This document shows positions 57,882 to 64,000 of a stretch of DNA of 64,000 nt, piece after piece (positions within the stretch are counted from its first letter, which is position 1; every line of letters starts with the position of its first letter). The translations under genes were made by a program, and so were the position numbers. The notes below the pieces were generated by a model, which ran no database searches, had not been told where the DNA came from, and saw nothing but the letters and a program-made list of their open reading frames with translations. This stretch comes from Pseudeuparius sepicola. Its lineage: Eukaryota; Arthropoda; Insecta; Coleoptera; Anthribidae. The stretch spans positions 32,612,365 to 32,676,364 of the forward strand of contig OY987304.1 of assembly GCA_963920635.1 (NCBI GenBank), in the 5' to 3' direction.

Positions 57882-58075
57882 CATCTAATTTTTCCTGTGG
57901 AAAAAATCCACAAAACACAATGCTAAGTAGTATTTTTTTTAACAAAATGCATTCGTGCAGGTGCAAAAATCCTCGTCTTCGACTCGGATTTTTGTTGCCA
58001 CCAGCACTCATGCTTCTTTTTAAAATATTACTTAGCAACGTGTTTTTTCTTTTTTTTTTTCGGAAAAATTAGATG
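57882..58075. mobile_element. 194-bp hairpin MITE, CATCTAATTTTTCC ends
   Basis: CATCTAATTTTTCC (57882) is mirrored by GGAAAAATTAGATG (58062-58075). TGCTAAGTAGTATTTTTT with AATGCAT, and CAAAAATCC, pair with their inverse nearer the centre. No coding content. 58076-58865 holds only a 65-bp miniature, CAGGGTACTTCG...ACGCCCTG (58431-58492). Confidence 0.7.
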
Positions 58076-58865
58076 CCCTTATGATATTGCTTACGACAAT
58101 TTAACGTAATTTAATACTAACGTAACGTAACATAATAATTTAGTATAACGTTTATGCAAGGAATATTTAATAATACAAGTCTGAGCAAAAACAAGAGAAA
58201 CGTCAAAATTAAATTTTCGCAAAAGATCTAGTCCTCGATTTCAACATCGAAGGCCCCTGGGCGACGTAGGACTTCGCCCCTCAGCAAAAAAACAACAAGA
58301 GAAAAAAACGATTATTTTCGATTTTTGTATTTTTTTATTTTTATGGTAGGGCCATGAAATCGTGGGAATTGATGGCTTATGTGAGCCCTAATCAAAATAA
58401 ATAATTACAAAATATCTCTCGGTGTTTGTACAGGGTACTTCGAAAAACCGTATTTTTGCCATGTTTGAAGCTATTTTCTAAACGCCCTGTATAAGCTATA
58501 ACCGTGAAACATGATATGTGTGGTTTTCGGGTATGGCCAATACGACTGTGTTATTCATTTTTTTCCTAAAAAAATGTCTAATGTACTTTTGCAGTTTTTG
58601 GGGGTATAATTTTGATCGTAGTAGGTCATGGAAAAGACAAATTTGAAATTTTTTTTTGTCAAAATATAGATCTTTCGGACCACTATATTTTTTTAAAAAA
58701 AATTTGAAAGCCGGTCATCCCGTAAAAAAATAATGAATTGTCTCGACTTGAAGTGAAACACACTGTATACCAACTTTCGACACAAGAGAAAAATTACCCA
58801 GAGGCTACTATTTACTAGGCCGACTCTGGCTACAACGTTGTTTTGAACGACTCCAAAGAAATATA

Positions 58866-59550
58866 CAGGGTGAGGCACATCTAAACAAAGAGCCGAAAGC
58901 ACAATGTAGAACTCGCTAAAATAAGCACATATGTTTAATAAACATTAGCTCAAAAACGCTTGGTTCTCTATATACAGCGTGTTGAAATTTTTACAAAAAT
59001 AACATATTTTTTTAATTTCTTTCGAGCCCATTTAGGAATTCCAACCAAATTTGGTACACATTATGCATTGGACGGTTGCCATGTTGCGCAATACGTTGAC
59101 CCCGTTCAGACGACCAGCGGCGTAGATACAAATAGTTACTGTAAATAATTGTAAAGAAAAGTAGTAAGGTCCTGTGCAAAACCATTCAATTCGGAACAAA
59201 AAGCGCCTCTTGATATTTTTTTATTTCTGGTACAGTTTCTTCGTAATTCCGGATTTTTTAAACTAGTGCCAAGGCGATTATGCTGGCATTTAAAATAAAA
59301 TTATTTGTATTCTACGCCGCTGGTCATCTGAACAGGGCCAAATTATTGCACAAAATGACACTCCATAATATGTATCAAATTTTGTTGGAATTTCCTAAAC
59401 GGGCTCGAAAGAAATTAAAAAATATAAGTTTCAACACGCTGTATATGGAGAACCAAGCGTTTTTGAGCTAATGTTTATTAAGCATATGTGCTTATTTTAG
59501 CGAATTCTGCCTTGTGTTTTCGGCTCTGCCTTTAGATGTGACTCACCCTG
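58866..59550. mobile_element. 685-bp palindromic foldback, family G
   Basis: CAGGGTGAGGCACATCTAAA is mirrored by TTTAGATGTGACTCACCCTG, with TATA outside. A second set, CAGCGTGTTGAAA (58977) and TTTCAACACGCTG, lies about 110 bp inside. Arms pair through AATTCCAACCAAATTTGGTA and CCAGCGGCGTAGA. Open frames inside are arm frames without a domain. Confidence 0.88.
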
Positions 59551-59906
59551 TGTATATATTATATCCCAATATTTTCTCTATAATGTCAGAGAAAATCTAA
59601 AATTTCTTAAACTTAGGTAGGTAAAGGAACTTTACGTAAAGGAGGATCGGTTTATCTTTTGAGCCAGAGATAAAAGACGTAAAACATGTAGGTATGTATA
59701 TTATGTCAATAGGATTAGACATGTCTTTGAGTCTCGTTTGTGTGTTTGCAACGTTGCACATAAGATTTTGTATTTTGACTATGATTTACGTCGAAACATA
59801 CTTATAATATGAAATACTCTGATAATATCAAACAGATCAGGCAAATAAAATCTGTTTGTAAAGTTAGCACAAGGTATACCTGCAGAACATCTAACAGTTT
59901 AGTGTA

Positions 59907-60190
59907 CAGGGTGTCCCATTTTCGATACTTTTGCAAGGTATCACGATTATTTTTAAAGATAGGGAGTTGCGGTTTCGGGACACTGGTCCACTTCTTCATA
60001 AAAAGAAAGGCCCCATAAACAGAATTTGCATGCCCTCCTTAGTTTTTTAAATACACGCTAACTTGTTTAAATGGTAAAAATCAGATTTTTTTACGTAGAA
60101 TTCAATGGCGTACACTGATGTTTTCTAGGCGGTAAGAATTTAAAAAATATAATTATAAATTAATATAACTTGTAAAAATGGGACAGCCTG
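59907..60190. mobile_element. 284-bp MITE with 17-bp ends
   Basis: CAGGGTGTCCCATTTTC at the left, AAAATGGGACAGCCTG at the right, TA outside both. The interior is not palindromic, so it differs from the foldbacks and resembles a classic internal-deletion MITE. Confidence 0.8.
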
Positions 60191-60199
60191 TACAATGTT

Positions 60200-60509
60200 C
60201 TAGGGCTGTCAACTTTCGCCATAACCGGTCAAACCAAGAACATTAACCGGTTACCGAAAAACCGGTTAACAGTAAAAACTGGTTAACCGTAAAAATCGGA
60301 TAACTGGTCACCCCGGATAACCGGTTATAATCGGTCATTCTTTTAACTGTTTATATCCGGTCAACTGGTTATTCGGATAACTGTTTATAACCGGTCAACC
60401 GGTTATCCGGTTAACCGGTTAATCGATCAAAACCAATTTTGTCTAATTTGTGACCGCGGTTTTCGTCAGTGTAAATAACCGGTTAACCGGCGTTCGTTGA
60501 CAGCCCTAG
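60200..60509. mobile_element. 310-bp element filled with GGTTAACCGG-type palindromes
   Basis: CTAGGGCTGTCAACTTTCG at the left and TTCGTTGACAGCCCTAG at the right are inverted copies. The interior is about 15 variants of ACCGGTTA/TAACCGGT arranged irregularly. The repeated short palindromes can form many alternative hairpins. Related AATAACC motifs occur in the 38584-40471 element. Starts 10 bp after the preceding MITE. Confidence 0.8.
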
Positions 60510-61339
60510 TTGACATCACATTGACGAATATTGCTTTTGCTTTTTTTTACCCGCGAGTGTGTGAAGTTGAAATGAAATAATATTTTTAATACATTTTTTT
60601 GTGATATTTTGACTTTTTGACGAGAGCAATGCGAATATACAATGCACGGCAATGCACTGCCTACCTTTGTGTTTTGTTTTGAATAATTTTATAATTATTA
60701 TATATACAGGGTGAGTCAGAATGTATAGTAAATACTTTAAAGGGGTGTTCGGTAGGTGGTTTTAAGGGGGGTTTTTCATATACAATTTTTCGATTTGGGC
60801 TTTTATTGCCAAGTTATTTGGGTGTACAGAGTGACCAAAAATTATTTTTTCATTTATATCTCAATAACAGCGCTACTTACAAATTTGAAATTTGGTATCT
60901 GTTATCTACTTACTGGAAGAAGCCTTAGTTTATTCATTTACACACTGCCCTAAAAAAGGGTAAAAAGTAACAACCCCTATTAATTTTTTGCTCGAACTTT
61001 TTTGTGGTTCATTTTTACGTATAACAAAAATATGATTTGTGTAGCTCTTTTATTTAAGAAACTTTTTTCCCTGTACATTGTTTCTTGAAAACACAAAATT
61101 TTTCCTACAAAAAAATAATTTCATGCCAAATCCCTGACTGTTCCAGAAAATCAAGTAATTCATAGTAGGCGGGCGTCAAACAATTTAATTATTTTTATTG
61201 AACATTAGAGCAACAAAAATATCAGGTAACAACAATTCAGCTTCGGGATAAAAAAAATGTTACAGTGGATGCTCAAAATGCTTATGTCCATGAACTTTGG
61301 AATAATGAAAACAAATATTTTTTTTGCAGATTTATTGCA
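60510..61339. other. No gene; one lone CAGGGTGAGTCA end
   Basis: CAGGGTGAGTCAGAATGTAT at 60706-60725 (after TATA), followed by GGTGTTCGGTAGGTGG, is related to the end at 52153 but has no right partner. The rest is AT-rich with no supported exon. Confidence 0.45.
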
Positions 61340-61700
61340 TGTGCAAAAATGGTGCATAAGTACAAGCGCAAGACTGAAAGGCAGAGCTGGATTATTTCAT
61401 TTAATTTTCCTACATATTGTTTCGCTAATAAAATGGCGGGATCGTTTTGCCCTATCTAAAGGATCATTTTACCCAACCCGTTAGGGTAAAATGATCCCTT
61501 TATAGACAGTTTTACATTTTTGAAAAAAAAAAACCTGTACACATTAGTTTTGAAACAAAAAACTGATATTAATTTACTGGCATAAGCACTAAAGAATGCA
61601 AGAGATAATTTTATATTTCGCCACCACACTTATAGTGAACGCTCCTTGAGTTTTTGCTTTCGGGGGATCATTTTGGGCTACTTTCCCCTAATCAAAAAGG
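61340..61700 (+). pseudogene. pogo/Tigger-like transposase N-terminus fragment with element end motifs
   Basis: After TTTTTTTGCAG (an acceptor-like site) an ATG at 61350 reads MVHKYKRKTERQSW, the conserved start of the pogo/Tigger/CENP-B HTH (psq) DNA-binding domain. The similarity ends within about 15 codons. Downstream GGATCATTTTACCC (61462), its inverse GGGTAAAATGATCC (61484) and GGGGGATCATTTTGGGC (61668) look like element-end motifs. The transposase body is missing. Confidence 0.6.
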
Positions 61701-61789
61701 GCTTTTCAACAATATATAATACTTTGTATATTCCTCTGTCAGTTTTTAAAATATTAATTATTTTAATTTATTTCTCGTTAGCATTCTAA

Positions 61790-62060
61790 GTTCTAACCCT
61801 ATTTGGCAAAATTGAAAGTAGGCCTAGACTTTCGAAATTTCGCAAACCTACTAAGTTTTTCATTCTGAACAAAAGCACTTTACTGATTGGAAAATTAGTT
61901 TCTTCAGAATTTACAAGGCATACTTTATTTTTCGAAACTAAAATTATGTCACAAATTAGTTTCAAACCAAGCAGGGCTGATCCACAGAAGCTCAAATGGC
62001 AACTCGAAGTTTTTTGTTATTTACATCTTATGTGAACTCAATCCGGGGACACACGGTATA
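61790..62060. mobile_element. Partial family F foldback (right arm)
   Basis: Matches the right arm of 50256-50937: TAGACTTTCGAAATTTC, TTTTTCATTCTGAAC, AAATTATGTCACAAATTAG, CCAAGCAGGGCTGATCC and the end CTCAATCCGGGGACACAC. The left arm and loop are missing, so it is truncated. Confidence 0.8.
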
Positions 62061-63099
62061 GGATAGGGTTTGGAATAAGGATCCCTAAATTTTTTGAAAA
62101 ATCTCATGAAAAAACGGTTTCCTATTTAAAAAATAACATTTTAGGCCAAAGGGTTCAATTTTACCACTGGTTGAAATTTTCATATCAGTACGTAACATGA
62201 CATCATGTAATTCCTGAGAATAACTTATATTTTTTACTTTGTTATCTGTTGTGTAATAAATGACAAATAACTATAAAAATAAAAAAATAATAAACTTGTT
62301 TATTTATATAACTATCTTTCATTTTTAGGATGTCAATTTTATATGGTAATGTTCTAATTTTGAGAAATATCTGAAGATGGTAATCTGGAAAATAGAAAGA
62401 AATAAAGGTTCTGTTAATTTTTAAGAAACACCTGTTAATTTTTAAGAAACACCCTGCACCTATATGGTAATATTATTATTTATTTTGAAACATTAATTCC
62501 CTCAAAACATAATGTATGCTATAATATTGGGCTAAATTCGGAAACTCTCTTCAACCTTTAAAAAATTATAATAAATAGGTTGTAACAAAACTTTGTTTTA
62601 CGAGTAGGGGGATTCTGGAGTGACAATAATTAACAGGCGAAATTCCGTGCAGTACACTTTAATGGAAATTGAGAGCGTTTACCCCTGGTTTCAATAGTCT
62701 AGAAATTAATAACTAAGTAAACCATAATGATGCCATGATAGTAATAGGTACATACCTATAGTCGCACAGAACCAAAAAAAGACTCACCTAAAATGTTATA
62801 TATACCCAAAATTAGTGCTAGGTAGGTATTGCAGATAATATTTTGGCAACGGAACACAGGCTCACACTGTTAAACACCTCGATTCAGTTCGAAATCAAGG
62901 TTGTGTATAAAGTGGCAAAATATTGGTAAAAACCCGCGTAAAAATACCATATACTAGTAGTTTCCAAATTGAAATAGGGAAGCAAACGAAACGGAGGAAA
63001 GGATAAACTGCTTTGGTTACAAGGTAACATTATTTTGTAACAAACAGTAACTAAAGGCGATCATTTATTAATTTCATAGGTTCTCCTAAATTCATCAGA
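62061..63099. other. No recognisable gene
   Basis: AT-rich. A short direct repeat of CCTGTTAATTTTTAAGAAACAC at about 62415-62455 ends in CACCCTG. Nothing else supported. Confidence 0.4.
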
Positions 63100-63260
63100 C
63101 CGAAATAAAAAAGCGTGTTCGCGCAGATTCGTTCCCTCAGCAATTTCACCATTGACCCACACACCGCGCTTCAGGTGGACTCTCGGTCGGTTTCAGTTTT
63201 CAGTCGCGCGCCGATATTCGCTGAAAGCTGAAGCTTAACGCCATGCTTCAAACACTGCGC
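63100..63260 (+). promoter_or_regulatory. Candidate promoter and start of the right-edge gene
   Basis: A short CpG-rich block in AT-rich DNA, 270-430 bp upstream of the signal-peptide exon. It contains two arthropod initiator-like TCAGTT/TCAGTC motifs (about 63196-63206) followed by GCGCGCCGATATTCG. No TATA box at the usual distance was seen. The link to the downstream exon is inferred from distance and orientation. Confidence 0.35.
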
Positions 63261-63531
63261 GCACTTTACGCGAAATTACAAATTTTTTTAAATATTTTTG
63301 AGTACATGTAGAGGGAAATTTAACTATCGGTTTTAAATAAATAGGTACTTTTTATACAAGTTAATTTTCTTCATTAAGAATAATAGTCTTACTTATTTTG
63401 TAAAATCATAATTATTTAAAATCTTTATTTACCTACATCAATAAGTTTTCAATGAATATACTATTATAATATTTGGAAATATCAAATTTAAAAAATGTAA
63501 GAAAAAGAGTGTTTATAATAATTTTTTGAAA

Positions 63532-63616
63532 ATGCGGGAAATACATTTTTGGTGCTTATGTCTGTTTTGCGTAGTATTTTCTGTGCTAGCGAGAAGGGAA
63601 AACTACGACAAAATTG
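63532..63616 (+). CDS. First coding exon of a secreted or membrane protein (signal peptide)
   Basis: ATG in AAAATG context, then 28 codons and one base before a consensus donor GTAAGT at 63617 (phase 1). The start is charged (MREIH), followed by a hydrophobic core (FWCLCLFCVVFSVLA) and then RRENYDK: a textbook signal peptide with cleavage expected after the VLA. Phase-1 first exons of this sort are common in secreted insect proteins; chemosensory or odorant-binding proteins are possible but cannot be chosen from 28 residues. The rest of the gene lies beyond the window. Confidence 0.55.
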
Positions 63617-64000
63617 GTAAGTGTTAAATACTTAGCAGAGAATTCTCGTCTGAAAGGTACAATTTCTTTTAGTGAATCGGTTAAATTTTGTCGAAAAATA
63701 AAGGTTCTCCATGGAGCTTCGAAAAAGTAAGAAATAAGAATGATTTTATTTCATAAAAAAAACTTCACGGGTGCTGCATATTTTCTGTTTGCTCAAAATC
63801 GTAGTCAAAAACACTATCGCAGGACTCGGTAAACCTGCAAGGAAACTTCGATTTTAGAACGACTTACCTACGTAGCCTATTAGTATCGAATTACAATAAA
63901 CAAACACAAATCACAATATAAAAATACATTCCTTTAAAGTTATGGATTTATAGCGAAAGTTCTGTATATCTGTTTTTAATGGTCCGTGGGCGGCTTGCGT

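Overview
The window is eukaryotic nuclear DNA, AT-rich and dominated by mobile elements. It is almost certainly from an insect (order not resolved). The evidence is spliced exons with GT-AG borders, jockey-type LINE remains, IS630/Tc1-mariner and pogo-like transposase relics, a decayed insect-retrovirus (errantivirus-type) envelope gene, and a very large number of short inverted-repeat elements whose ends begin CAGGGTG next to a TA. No bacterial-style genes are present. Most open frames are chance frames in AT-rich DNA or lie inside repeats.

Host genes: the best supported gene is on the + strand. An exon at 32371-32497 encodes the second half of a SAM domain of the polyhomeotic/SCM/SAMD type. 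It splices in phase to a last exon at 36595-36701, which adds a short Cys/His-rich, then Ser/Thr/Gly-rich tail and a stop; a likely 3' UTR follows to about 37.5 kb. The exon with the first half of the SAM domain was not found and may lie left of the window. At the right edge, a CpG-rich promoter-like stretch (63.1-63.26 kb) precedes a signal-peptide first coding exon (63532-63616) of another + strand gene that leaves the window.

Repeat landscape: about 30 inverted-repeat elements were found by eye. Many are near-complete palindromes 0.7-1.5 kb long (10.1-11.6, 13.4-14.6, 14.9-16.3, 24.0-25.2, 32.6-33.7, 33.7-34.9, 40.6-41.4, 44.2-46.0, 46.3-47.2, 50.3-50.9, 58.9-59.6 kb). They fall into recurrent families. 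One of them (44.2-46.0 kb) carries two oppositely oriented pieces of a mariner-family transposase, which suggests how the class moves. Some elements share a core but have different outer ends, and several carry a second set of CAGGG ends inside. Other elements include a TTAA-flanked piggyBac-like MITE (28.7 kb), a hAT-like MITE (47.9 kb), a tRNA-derived SINE-like unit (46.2 kb), a palindromic 20-mer satellite (0.85-1.05 kb) and a (TCATA)57 microsatellite at the apex of a foldback (49.3-49.5 kb).

Nesting gives relative ages: a foldback sits in a LINE (10.1-11.6 kb), and a 1.9-kb element splits an older repeat (38.6-40.5 kb). Several GC-rich islands (0.2, 19.9, 23.3, 27.5, 30.2 and 47.6 kb) lack convincing coding content and may be conserved regulatory DNA. 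The whole annotation comes from reading the sequence; no database search was run.
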